Assembly (NCBI GenBank): GCA_963281155.1 | Contig: CAUJLY010000002.1 | Span: 2,480,001 to 2,544,000 of the forward strand | Source of the DNA: Rhabditophanes sp. KR3021 | Lineage: Eukaryota > Nematoda > Chromadorea > Rhabditida > Alloionematidae | Reading direction: 5' to 3' | DNA length: 64,000 nucleotides | In this document: positions 11,518 through 22,161 of the stretch, piece by piece | Layout of the letters: the number at the start of each line of letters is the position of its first letter | How positions within the stretch are numbered: the first letter of the stretch is position 1 | Translations under genes and position numbers: made by a program | The notes under the pieces: model-generated | The model's database searches: none | Seen by the model: only the letters and a program-made list of their open reading frames with translations | What the model was told of the DNA's origin: nothing

Positions 11518-13838
11518 ATGACATCTTCACCTGAAAAAAAACCTCTTCCTACTGGAGTTAAATCACACGTCGACATGATTATTGATATTTCCTCCAGTGC
11601 AGCAAAGACTATTATGTACCCTGATGCCAAGTTGAAGGCAATCTTCTATTTGGTTCTTGTTACTGTTTTGTCTGCATTCTCAGCCTATACTCCTTTGAAA
11701 GCTGACTATTATTTAGCAACAGTAACTAAATTTATTCCTTTTAATTTTATTAGTATTTTTTATAGAAAACAAATTTTATCAACGTTTTTGTTGTCAAGCT
11801 AGGATGGCTGTGGACATCATCAATTTTAGGACCCTTTATTTTTATTGTTTCTTATGGGAGTGTTGGATCAAATGCAGGAAAAACAATCAAAGACATGTCT
11901 AGATTATTGATAGCAACAGCCGTTTGGTTCATAACAACGACTATCTTTGAGACAATTGAGCAAAATACGGGAATTTGTACTGGCGCCGTTGGTTCACATA
12001 AAAAAGTCTGTTACAACAAGGGAGGCACATGGATTACCGGTGTAGACATTAGCGGCAAGTTAAATTTAAGCAACAGTAAAAGGTTTAATTAAAAGGGTTT
12101 TATTTCAAAAATCAGTGGATTTAGAATTGAAAGGTTCAATTAAAATGAATTATTCAAGTAAGGGGCTGTTGTGTATACTTCGCCATAGAATGTTTCTGAT
12201 CTTTTGTCATCCTTTAAGTTGTCATACTGATTTGTGAATTCTTGAGCATGTTTAATGCCGTCACTCTGTTCACTGAATGCAATTCTTACAAATGACAATT
12301 CTTTTTTGCGACAGTATTCAGTTTTAGTTGTGTCATTAATTTGTGTATGTATAAACTTTCCTCATCCATAAAAAACCAACAGCTTCAAAATGTTGGAGCC
12401 CGTCAACTTCAACGCAGAGGCTTGGAGGAATAAACATGTCAAAAGGCAATTTGTTGTTCTCCCTCTACAATTATCAAATATTTTTGTAGGTTCTACTACT
12501 TGTCCGTATTTTTCTACCAGAAGTTCCATTGTTTTGTCATGAAGGACGGAAACTTTAACACAATAATGACAACAAGATTATGAGTAACTATCCAACTTAC
12601 GACCTGTGAATGATGTCTTTCACATTCGATACACACCTTTAAGTTAGACTGACGCGAAATTTTTTTGTAATCTTCATTCTTTCTAACACTTGCATAAACT
12701 TATAAAAGGTTTGATTTCAACAATCCTTTTAGATTTAAGATTTTTCATGAATGACGATCTTTCCTCCACAGTTAATTCTCCTGTCATGTCGAATTTGCAA
12801 GTTTGTTCTTAAAAATAATAGATTTAATGGAAAAATAAAGAACATACCTTCCAGCAAGTCACATTAATCGTGAACATACTTAAGTGCTAAATTGAGATTT
12901 TTCACAGAAGTCACGTCAGCAACAAATTTTGGTTGAATAAGGAAGAAAACACTGATTTTCCCAAGATTTTTCTTCACTTATCCACAAGACCATCCTTCCC
13001 TTGAGCAAAATAGATTGTTGTTAATTGTTCCTTCAGACGAGATCTTGTTTTAGTTGCTGCTTCCTCGATTTGTAATAGTTGAAATTGCTTTTTTAATGTT
13101 GGAGCATTTGTATCATCAGGAACTTTTCTTTTCGGGAATTCGTTGATTGAAGATTGAAAGTATATTTTGATAACAAACAAATGCATAATAATAAGTGCCA
13201 AACTATTAAATGAAATAGCAACATCCTAGTGACAAATGATAATATTAAATGGCTTATCAAGAAATAGAACTCATCATTTAAAAGTAGATCAATTTCATTT
13301 CCCACGAAAAGAACAATGAAGTCGTTTCTAGAAGCATTATGCACCCTAATTTGCCGGTAAAAAACAATTTAATTGTTTTGATTAAGACTTTATTCCGTTA
13401 AAAATAGTAATCAAATCCAATTAACAAACATTCAATTTAAAACCAAATGTATATAAATATAATTAGCATTCATTTAATTGATGTGTATAAATAATTTGAT
13501 TTGTTGTTTCAGGCCATTGTTTCTTGATCATTTACAGCAGTTTGATTATGACCGAAGAAGTTACCGCCATCAAAAATTGGTACTCAAAGGATAATAGACA
13601 TCTCAAAAATGTTGCCAATACTTTGCTTACTTTAATCGGTGTATTAGATATTATTTGGATTATCCAACTAGTAATTACATCCCTACATTACCACACTATT
13701 GTTCACAAGATTATAGGAGCTGGCATTGCCGTTGCCGTCTGGTTTTTCACGTACCGTGGAGCCATGTCATTAGTACTGCCGGTTTCCTCTTCCCCAAAAA
13801 ACAAATCCAAAATGGTTCATAGAAAGAAACGCAGCTAA
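11518..13838 (+). CDS. FITM2: fat storage-inducing transmembrane protein (FIT/FITM family, ER acyl-CoA diphosphatase)
   Basis: Three exons, 11518-11721, 11766-12054 and 13513-13838, give 272 residues (human FITM2 has 262). FIT proteins are multi-pass ER membrane enzymes that cleave fatty acyl-CoA and support lipid-droplet budding. Family landmarks: YTPLKADYYLAT then NFINVFVVKLGWLWT; the block TAVWFITTTIFETIEQNTGIC; CYNKGGTWITGVDISG; and, across the last intron, GHCFLIIYSSLIMTEEVTAI. This gives the lipid phosphatase-like catalytic signature: the first His in G-H-C-F and another in the TSLHYHTIVHK helix. Intron 1 is 44 bases and canonical. Intron 2 is 1458 bases and can only be removed with a GC donor (GCAAGT at 12055), since the split Gly codon is G|GC. 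It carries a decayed antisense gene. Confidence 0.92.
12154..13201 (-). pseudogene. decayed PD-(D/E)XK-like nuclease gene nested in FITM intron 2
   Basis: The reading frame is broken but coding fragments are plain. One runs KLPFDMFIPP then CVEVDGLQHFEAVGF at about 12380-12450. Next comes TEYCRKKELSFVRIAF at about 12274-12321, then a stretch ending TTAPYL near 12154. A conserved E-x-D-G-x-Q-H-F motif followed by K/T..YC...-(L/F)-x-R-I is the core of a nuclease-like family found in phages, large DNA viruses, bacteria and scattered animal genomes. Upstream fragments include CIECERHH (possible zinc ribbon, about 12600) and an intact-looking 54-residue stretch ending at 12974. At least two one-base frame changes interrupt the core, plus stops upstream. 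A fossil intron (GTATGT...TTTAAG) is visible near 12810-12850, so this was once a spliced gene. The exact 5' limit is uncertain. Confidence 0.6.
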
Positions 13839-14555
13839 TTTTTTATTTGTTTTTAAATGTCTTGTTAATGCGCTTTAATTATATATATATCGAATAATAA
13901 AATTATCTGATTACCACCTCCTGATCTGTCTTGAATTTCATTGTGCTTCCGCAGTTACCAGCTTATCTGGGCATCGCAACCCTATAATTGCTTGCATAAC
14001 TAAATTGTTTTGGCCCTCTGCATAGATATATGGATATAAAGACACACATATACAAATACATACATAAATAATACTTAGTTATACAGTGTCAAAGTGATGG
14101 TGTCTTTCTGCCATTTTGTTAAAAGCCACTAATTTAAAATTTAATTGAAATGAAGTGTAAAATAAACGTATGTGGCCCATCAAAGGTAAAATGAATAATA
14201 AATAATTTATTTTTATCAACTTCACTCATCAAACAAAACAATAACATTAAAAAGTTTTTTATTTTAAACAAGGCCACAATCAAATTAGTAGATGGTATAT
14301 AGATTTATGTTTATTTAAGACATGCGTCGTCGCGCCTGTTGACAGAATGGTTTGGTTGAGGATTATGCAAATGTGTGGATGTATGTGCATTAGTGGTAAT
14401 TAGCGAAGAATTAGTAAAGAATCAAATGGTGAGGAGTGATTAACGGATATAAAAGACAAGAGGACAAGTATTAAGAAGTTTTGGTGTTGTTGTATGATTA
14501 TGGGATTAGGCATAAGAGGGGTCAAAACATGACAACAGTTTAATTGTCTGACACA
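13839..14555. other. intergenic between convergent FITM and homeobox genes
   Basis: This is a convergent spacer with only 3' flanks. ATATATATAT runs and AATAAA-like signals just after 13838 (AATAATAAAATT near 13893) are plausible polyadenylation signals for FITM. No other gene is seen. Confidence 0.45.
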
Positions 14556-15177
14556 TTAGCGATTAATCTCGAATTTGAAACTTTCTTGAAGGTCCTTGGT
14601 TGTTTGGTCTGAGGATGGAGTGAGGAGATTGGTGGGGTTCATGAAGGGAGCTTGGTAGTAGTTGGTATAAGGAAAGTAGAAGGGATTGGTTTGGTTGGTA
14701 ATGGCGGAAGAAGACTGGAGGAAGGGGTTCTTATCGTTTCCGGCTATAGAAAATGGTTCAACACAGGAGGCATTGTTGGTCGGCCACCAATTTTGAAACA
14801 TCGAACTGCCAGAGGTTCCTTTCTTCATGATGGAAATTTCAGAAAGAGCCGAAGACTCAATCTTTTCAACTCTTCTCCACTTGGATCTACGGTTTTGGTA
14901 CCATATCTGGACTCTAGCCTCGGGAAGCTTCACCTTCTGAGCTAGAGCTTCTCTTGAGTAAACATCCGGGTAATGGCACTTTTCAAAAGCTTGCTCCAAT
15001 TCATGCAATTGGTACGTAGTGAAGGTAGTCCTATTTCTACGTTGTTTCTTGGCATGTCTTTTGTCAGAGTCTGAAAATTATCAAATTTAAATATTTTTGT
15101 ACTATTATATTACCTTCGCCCTTAATAGTCATAGGAGGAACGACTGATAATGCGTTTAAAATATTGTCAGTATTCAT
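14556..15177 (-). CDS. paired-class homeodomain transcription factor, Rx/Rax-like
   Basis: Two exons, 15114-15177 and 14556-15070, with a 43-base intron, give 192 residues. The homeodomain follows a basic RHAKKQRR stretch: [18 protein letters not shown], then [20 protein letters not shown], then [15 protein letters not shown]. The HYPDVYSRE block and Q at position 50 match retinal homeobox (Rx) and related paired-like proteins, nuclear DNA-binding regulators of anterior and eye/neural development in other animals. Two oddities stand out. Recognition-helix position 49 is Tyr (WYQNRR), whereas nearly all homeodomains have Phe. No paired domain or C-terminal OAR motif is present, and the 90-residue tail is rich in N, P, S, F and Y ([18 protein letters not shown]). 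Assignment to Rx rather than another PRD-like subfamily is tentative. Confidence 0.85.
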
Positions 15178-15841
15178 AGTTAGAGTAAAACCGCAACTTA
15201 GTGAAATATAATTTGATAAACTCATAAACTAATTTTGCTTTTGACTTTCTCAGTAAAAAGGAGGGCGGTCATAGTTTTCGATTACTACAGTAGAGTAATT
15301 ACAAGTTTATAGGAAAACGCATTACTCTAAAGTGATGTTTTCTTGTCATGTAAATTATTATTAAAAGCTGGTGACAAACACAATTAACAACATTTTGATT
15401 TGTCTACGTTTGGGCGAGGCAACACTAGTTTCCAGAACAATTCTAATAATTCTTACATTTATAACATCTCTAATAATTCAAACATGTCTATTAATTCCAA
15501 TATTTTTATAATATTTCTTTTCAAATTTATTTACCGTAAATTTTACATCTGACAATTTCTCAATTCAATTGTTCATCTATTTTTATAGATGCTATGGAGT
15601 CATCCTAAATTATTCGCTTATTAGACAAGTACCTTTGTTTTTTTAGCCATATAAAAAATGCTTGCTTATTTGATTGTTTGGGTCTGGATTATTGTTATTG
15701 TTTTGGGAACTTAATAATATTTTTGATAACAATTAATAACTCCTTGAAGATGTGTCACTTTGTTAGTTTGAAAATTATTTCAGTTTTTACGCAAGTATGT
15801 GTTTTAAGGAAGATCAACTACTTTATTTGGTTATACCAGAT
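15178..15841. other. intergenic, upstream of the homeobox gene
   Basis: AT-rich with no gene recognised. Open frames here are short and of low complexity. The region should contain the promoter of the minus-strand homeobox gene. Confidence 0.45.
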
Positions 15842-16021
15842 AAATATGTTTTTGAGGAAAATCCGTACATAATTTCAATTCTTTAAACAAATATCTTGTT
15901 GAGGAAAATCAGTAAATAACTTTAATTTTTAAAATAATATGTTGTTTGAGAAAGATCCATAAATAATTTTCATTTTTTTAAACAAATATGTTTTTTGAAG
16001 CAGGTCCGGAAATAATTTATA
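15842..16021. repeat. short tandem repeat, about 47-bp unit, nearly four copies
   Basis: Four diverged units start at about 15842, 15889, 15935 and 15984. Each runs AAATATGTT-T-TTGAGGAAAATCCGTAAATAATTT-AATTTTTTAAAC with substitutions and one- or two-base length changes. The last unit is partial. The repeat is not in a gene; it lies between the homeobox gene and the EGF-ENaC gene. Confidence 0.75.
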
Positions 16022-16242
16022 ACAGAACACACTTGTCAAAAGGAATATAAGAAAGGTAAAGAAATGAGAAGATAAATGGGCGATAAATTCATTCACGGCA
16101 TTGTTCAAATGTACCGGCAAAAAATAGAGCAAAGAGACCAATATTGAAATGATATTAGCAACATCTTTTGATTGTCATAGCAATTGAATGTATTAAAATA
16201 AAAGATACTTACATTTAAATTATTTATTGAAACAATTTTGAC

Positions 16243-18315
16243 ATGAAATTTAGATTCTGTCTTTTAATATTTTTTAGTTTTTATGAGTCAATTTTATCTA
16301 ACGTCGGCGACTACTGTGATGCTTCAGCAGTATCTTGTACCGGTTCCAACGTTGAATGTGATACCACAAGATCCGTATGTGTTTGTGTAAGTGACTATTA
16401 TGCTATTGGTACGAATTGTGTAAATCCGTGCAATCCAAACATGTGTGAGAATAATGGTGTATGTTACGTTACATCACCGACTTTGGCCACATCATGTACT
16501 TGCGTTGTTGGTTGGATGGGAGCTACATGTTCAGAAAAAGATCCCTGCGTTGATATACTTTTGAAACCCATTTGTGCAAGAGTTGATTCTAGTAACTTTA
16601 AAGATAATAAATATTTATAATTCCTCATTTAGAAGCTATTTGTGATCAAAAAGCTTCAACGCCAACATGCACCTGTTCTTCTGGATATACGGGAACTCGA
16701 TGTCAATGGAGCAAGGCAGTTGTTGCTAGTGTCATGGCTAGTTATCAGTTAGATCCGGATGGTCTTGCTCTATTGGATTCTTCCAGTGAACAACCATCTC
16801 TAATGTCTCAAGCCATCCCATACTTAATCGCTAATGAACCTGAGGATATTAAATCATCCCTAAGTTGGTCTATAGACGATTTGTTTGAGTGGATTGCCTT
16901 CGATGAAAATACAGTTGACTTAAAAACAAACATCTTAAAAGTATACAATCCAGTACTAGGTAGAAAAAATTTATTGTATTAGAAAATGGGATACAAAAAA
17001 TATTAAAGTGAACTCAGTCTTCCTTCGGTGGTTGTCGTAGTGGAACACGCCTATTACCTTTTCGAATGTTTTGGAAAATTAATTTGGCGACTTCATCCTT
17101 TGTTTCTGGAAACATTTGATAGACAATTTCATAAGACGCTTTGCTAGAATTAGTGTTTACATCTCTAGTGTAGTCAATTAAAATATCCTCGATATTTTGT
17201 GCCACTTTTTTTGATGCATAAGTCTTTTTCAGCACAAGTATTTCTTCGCCAGAATGAAAAATTTTACTCATTGTCTTTTCTTTAGAGTCAAACAAAAAGT
17301 CCCATTTGTTAGCTCTGTTGTAATGAGACATGTGGTTACCCTCTCTGAACATTAAAATATTTGTTTAAACAAAGCAAATTATCAAAAAATGTCCCAAAAT
17401 TCTTGCATTAATATTTACGGTTCCTTATTTCCAGGCAATTGCTACACTTTTAATCATAAAAATTTGGAAACTAAATTTAGGAGTGTATTTCAGATGGAAT
17501 CTTTCGGCTATGAAACATTAATCAAAATGAATTCTGGGGATATGATGCCGTGGGTAGAAAGTGCTTACATCATAGTTATGATTCATAATTCGAATCAAGA
17601 ATTTTTCCATGAGTCGATCAAATACAAGGCTAAAAGAAATCAGAAGAACATGTACCTATTAAATAGACTTGAAAATGTCAGGAAAGGGAGACCTTACTCA
17701 AATTGCATAACAACTATACCGAAGAGTATGATTTTTTACTTTGATGGAGTCTATTCTCAACACGGATGCTATAAAAGTTGTTATCTTCATTATGTAAACA
17801 AAAAGTGTGGTTGTCAAGATGGTTCATACCTTAAAGTTGATGGATTAAACCATTTTTGTGGGACAGCAGATAAAAAATGTGTTGCGGAGGTTATGGAGAC
17901 AAAGGGCGATCCTTTTTATTGGAAAGAGTGCAAGTGTCCTTTAGGTATTTAATTTCTTATCTTAGTTCTACTTTCATTTTATTGTTTAGCTTGTAATGAA
18001 TTACAATATGATGTTGTTTTTACTATGGCTCCATTTCTTTTTGCTGCGCCTGAATGTCTTCCAGGAAATGCCGAAAATTTGGGCGGAATTAGACCGTTTG
18101 ATAGGAACTGTCAGGCAAGATGGCAGGATAAATCATGGATTCACGTTACAATGATAGATGTAGTCCGTAAAACAAATGTAGAAAAAGCTAAGTATAGCTT
18201 CAGTCAAATCCTTGGTCAGTTTGGCGCAATTTCCGGTTCATTAATTGGAGCATCCGTTTTAACTATTTTAGAACTCATAGTTTTTTGTTTGCGTTTTACA
18301 AGAATCATTAGATAA
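16243..18315 (+). CDS. DEG/ENaC (ASC) sodium-channel family protein with N-terminal EGF-like repeats
   Basis: Four exons, 16243-16591, 16633-16959, 17435-17944 and 17990-18315, give 503 residues with all phases matching. It starts with a hydrophobic leader (FCLLIFFSFYESIL). EGF-like modules follow (CNPNMCENNGVC, then CTCVVGWMGATC, and CTCSSGYTGTRC). The ASC ectodomain then begins: GNCYTFN (formed across intron 2), the cysteine-rich GCYKSCYLHYVNKKCGC, and CKCPLACNELQYDV (across intron 3). The last segment, SQILGQFGAISGSLIGASVL followed by TILELIVF, is the second membrane span with the G-x-S selectivity filter. A normal subunit would start with a cytoplasmic tail, TM1 and the FPAVTICN region. 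Here only the leader is visible, so either this leader serves as TM1 or the N-terminus is rebuilt. Intron 2 (475 bases) encloses a gene on the other strand. Confidence 0.82.
17014..17352 (-). CDS. intact 112-residue protein nested antisense in an intron of the EGF-ENaC gene
   Basis: A single open exon from ATG at 17352 to TAA/TGA-type stop at 17014 lies wholly inside ENaC intron 2 (16960-17434). The protein is soluble-looking: FDSKEKTMSKIFHSGEEILV, a central helical region (KVAQNIEDILIDYTRDV), then YQMFPETKDEVAKLIFQNIR and a basic/proline end (RRVPLRQPPKED). No signal peptide or membrane span is seen. Base composition and amino-acid mix look coding, and there is no frame break, unlike the other intron-nested genes of this window. 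I do not recognise the family. It could be a small mitochondrial or RNA-associated protein, but nothing proves that. Confidence 0.6.
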   Translation of the reverse strand: MFREGNHMSHYNRANKWDFLFDSKEKTMSKIFHSGEEILVLKKTYASKKVAQNIEDILIDYTRDVNTNSSKASYEIVYQMFPETKDEVAKLIFQNIRKGNRRVPLRQPPKED

Positions 18316-18382
18316 ACAAATTGCTATGTAATTTTATCGTTGAAAAAAAAATATATTTTATTAAAAATATGTTCGCATTTAA

Positions 18383-19674
18383 TTATTCCTTCCATTCACC
18401 ACTTATTTGTTCCATGTAAACCCTGGCATCTTCCAAAGCATGTTTAGTTCTAAGAATCAATTTATCAGAAAAAGCACGTCTAATGTTTTCTTCATCTTTG
18501 TCAAAATTGGTATGAGTAATAAATACTGACACCATCAATATAAGTTGAACTGATTGTCGAATGTAATTATAAGAATAGACTTTTTCATAATTTTCATATG
18601 TAAAAGGAACTGCAACATTTTTGGCTGCTAATTCATTTGTTAAAGTTTTGTAATAGTGCTGATTAATTGCGTTAGAATATTTTCTTCTGATATCACCATC
18701 TAATGACAATATCATAAAGCGTGCAAGGTCGTTGGCAGGGTTTGAGGAAAAGAGAACTTGCCAATCCATGATGCACTTAAGTTCGGAAGTTGCATTCCCA
18801 TATTTGTCAGAAAGCCAAGCTATGTTATTAGTCCAACAATCACTATGACTAAGGACGTTTGGTACATTGAAAAAGGAACATAATTTTGTGTCAATAAAAT
18901 GTTCGAATTTGGGATCAACTCCATCTTTCAAAACATTCAAAGCATCTTCACCAAGTTGGTCCTTAAACTTATTTATAAATGCAGGAAGTCTGCAATTAAC
19001 CATTGGCCCAAAGTCAACGTATCTAAAAGGCAGTTTATAATTGAGTGAATCAACGTATTCTTTGTTGAGAATCGAATATGCCTGTAATTTAGCAATACAT
19101 TCAGCTATTTGAAGAGATTGGGAAGCACTTAAAGACTGAGAAAGATCGACTCCCTTTGAGTCAATATCCAAATCTCTCATCAAAAGACATCCTTTCTGTT
19201 TGATGTTAGGTTTCCAGTATGTGGCATTAAATACTTCCGGAATCGGTATTCCTTCAATTGAAAATTTGGTGTAAAAGTCAACCTCGCGATTGTGCAATTC
19301 GACGATCCCTGACTCCATTTCAGCAGAATTCTTTAAATATTTTAAACTGTTTTCAAATAAATTATTACCTTAAATATATTTCCCGAATCATCAACATTAT
19401 TAGAAGAATTGACAGCCTTTTCGAAAATGCTTGACCCAGGCACTTTTAAGATAGTGTTGTATTTGGGACCTTCCTTAGTTGCAAAGGTAATTTTGAATAC
19501 CTCTGAAAAACACCCCTTCCCTGCAGAAATATCAAAGGAACTAGCATCAACAATAGTATTATCATTAATAAAAGTCTTGAATGCAAGATCCTTCTCGCTT
19601 AGTTGATCATAGACCCAGCCATAAGTAAAAGAGTCTGAGGAAATATATTTTTCATGGAATAGGACAGCACTCAT
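18383..19674 (-). CDS. CHK kinase-like / EcKinase-type protein (DUF1679-like)
   Basis: Two exons, 19369-19674 and 18383-19330, with a 38-base intron, give 417 residues. The phosphotransferase fold is indicated by several landmarks. A glycine-poor nucleotide loop (ISAGKGCFSEVFKITF) is followed by a lysine strand (NTILKVPG). The glutamate helix is VELHNREVDFYTKF. The Brenner-type catalytic motif is VLSHSDCWTNNIAWL (typically HGDLWxxN), and the metal-binding IMDWQ corresponds to the usual IDFQ. Such proteins phosphorylate small molecules (ecdysteroids in insects; unknown substrates in nematodes) in the cytosol. His, Asp and Asn of the catalytic loop are present; the usual Gly and Leu are Ser and Cys. 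The protein is convergent with the ENaC gene, 67 bases apart. The substrate cannot be inferred. Confidence 0.8.
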
Positions 19675-20826
19675 TATTGAAATGATTTGAATATACTTTT
19701 TACTTAGGCTATTTATACCAACAGCATTTTAATTGTTAATTTAATTCAAGTGACCTTGCACATTGGATGAGCAGGCTTGTATATGAATAAACACAAAATT
19801 TACTCATAAAAGAATGTGTTGCATACATATTACTTGCAGAATATAAAATGTTATCAAAAGTTAGCATGATCAGGAACAAATGGGAACTTTTTTTGGTATG
19901 AAAGATGTTTTCATCTGTTATTGAATTAACGAACCAAAATACATCCATAATAAACGTGTTTAAATGTGAATCTCCCTTCATCGTTGTGACTCAATTAAAT
20001 ACCAGATTCAGAATACACCCTTTTGAGACTTCTTTTCTTTGTCATTGTCTTGCAGGCAGCCTAACCAAATGAGATTTTAACTTTTTACATAAGAGAGTTG
20101 ATTAATGTAAATCTATTTTGATACTTATAACATAGTGCAAAAGAAATATTTTTTATCACTTGTGGTCTTCTATTATTAGTCGTTCTAGCAAGCAAACCCC
20201 TTAAGCCCTTGATTTCATAAATATGCCACTAAACTCAATTTTCCTAGGGCTAAAAACTAGTGCAACAGTTTTTTCATAACATCAGTTTAAGACTCATTCC
20301 CGAAGCAAGTCTGAAAAAAGTCAAGGTTTGTGACCACTTATCCCTATGCCGCCGGAGCAATATATTTTATAAAAATTCTGTTAATGCAGTTCAAAGGACC
20401 TAGAATTTATCTACCTTTACCATCAAACAGACCTTCGATATCTCTTTTCTGCTGGGCAGGAGAGTCATCTAGATATCTCACGAAAAAATATTACAACTAA
20501 GATACTAATTTACGGAAATTACGATTTAACTATAAGGAAATACGGAATTTGTGTTTTAATTATAAGGAAATTTGACTATGCTCATTCCACTTATCAAATC
20601 AACTGATTTATAGTTTCAAAGGCGTTGTCATAGAAATTGGAAATCATTTTTATGTTTAAATTCGTCATTTTAAAAGAAAGGTCTGGCCCTAAGTGGAGAA
20701 AAGGACAAAAATAATATGATTGTAGTGTAGTCTTTAACGACACTTATGTATTGACATCCACGTAATGATTCAATTATTTAAGGAATAGAAAGTATATATT
20801 GCATCATACTTTTAACTAAAACTAAC
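19675..20826. other. intergenic, with a 30-bp duplicated unit
   Basis: No supported gene. An 81-codon minus-strand ATG frame at 19736-19981 has no motif and is not annotated as a gene. A 30-base direct duplication lies at 20511-20540 and 20541-20570; both units begin TACGGAA and end TATAAGGAAA. Bases 20790-20826 lead into the first Ly6-like gene and include TATATA at about 20792. Confidence 0.5.
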
Positions 20827-21300
20827 ATGAAGATTCTTACTATTATTTTATTGTGTATCTCACTATATGTTTCAATGTCCCATGCTAAAACATTAACTTG
20901 TTACGCATCTAGTTCTGGATTTGGTTCAAAAAATTACCCCGACTCTTCTGAAACAACTAAGACTTGTGATGCTGATACTCCATGTATTCTCTATCACGAG
21001 GAAAATTCCCGAGGATTAAATGGTACGATGAGAGGATGTGTTTCAGATTACAATACATTATTTAAAATTACGAATGGAAAACCATTGCCTGTATGTTCAT
21101 TTGTTCGATTTGATTATATTTTCTTAATTTAGATGGAAACTAAATGCACCACAAATGGCGGTGGAGTCGTAGGATTTGGAAGTAGCTATAATATGTTTTG
21201 TACATGTGACTACAATAAGTGCAATGATTCAAGTTTGAAAATCAGCAAATCATATTTATTAATTTTGATTTCCTTTTTTGTTGTTAAATTAAATTTCTAA
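20827..21300 (+). CDS. Ly6/uPAR-like GPI-anchored protein, copy 1
   Basis: Two exons, 20827-21090 and 21133-21300 (42-base intron), give 143 residues. An N-terminal signal peptide (ILTIILLCISLYVSMSHA) is followed by TLTCYASS at the mature start, spaced cysteines (TCDADTPC, GCVSDY, TKCTT), and the hallmark C-terminal CTCDYNKCN. A hydrophobic tail (YLLILISFFVV) fits a GPI signal. This is the three-finger (Ly6/uPAR) pattern of first LxCY and last CxCDxxxCN. These are secreted or membrane-tethered proteins that bind receptors or pack at cell surfaces. It is first of three similar genes in the same orientation; the second exon of copies 1 and 2 is exactly 168 bases. Confidence 0.8.
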
Positions 21301-22161
21301 TAGTGTTTAAATAAAAAGGTATCCAAATATTTGCTTATAAGAACAAGATAACATTAACCCCGCTTTCCTTACATGATAAAGTATTATCTAGATATTTGTT
21401 TTATAAAAGAGAAATAATACACTGAAGCACATTTTTGTTACAATCAAATGCAACAATACAATTGCTTGATTTAGTAATGATTCAACAGCTTATGAAAAAA
21501 CTCTTTAATATGTATGAGGACCTACATATAATTACATTTGGAAACATCTACATAATTGCCTTATTTGGTTCAAACGGCGAGTAGATATTATGGGTATTTA
21601 TTGGTTAACGCAGTAGCTACACAATGGACAATAAGGCCACATGTGGAAGGTAGTTTATTAAATCGAAACTAAACTGGAGTTATTTTCAAAGGTTTCTCCA
21701 TATAACATTACTTAACTACATTTAACAACTAATAATATGCAAATCACATAACCTTCTCCTCTCAATACAATAAAGTTTACAGAAGCAATCATGTAATTAA
21801 GTAAAAATGATATTTTAAAGGTCCTATTTTGGATTCTATATACAAAACTTATTGCATTTTTATTTATTTACATGACTATTCACCGAATAAAGTCGAATAT
21901 TGTAGATTGTGGAAAACGGTGCGTCTTTAATATCTTCATACTAACTAAATTGAATTCATTTTCTTTTATAAAAATCGTATTTGCATTTCCGTCACTATTG
22001 TAAAGGATTGAAATTTAATACAAGCCAATATGAGTTTTTTTTAAATAAATGCATATAAAGGTGTTTCTTCGTAAATACTTGCCATTTGAAAATTCAATTA
22101 AACGATATAAAAAATCTATAAATACAATAATTTTTTACAGCACAAAAATCATTTTGAAATA
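21301..22161. other. intergenic between Ly6-like copies 1 and 2
   Basis: AT-rich spacer with no recognisable gene. Bases 22110-22140 end in an AT run followed by TTTTTTACAG 22 bases before the next ATG. That could be a 5' UTR intron or trans-splice acceptor. Confidence 0.4.

Noticed and set aside
14652..14945. 97-codon plus-strand open frame opposite the homeobox gene
   Set aside because: It is the antisense shadow of the conserved homeodomain exon and has no motif of its own.
15929..16141. 70-codon minus-strand hydrophobic frame
   Set aside because: It runs into the 47-bp tandem repeat and lacks an ATG start; chance open frame.
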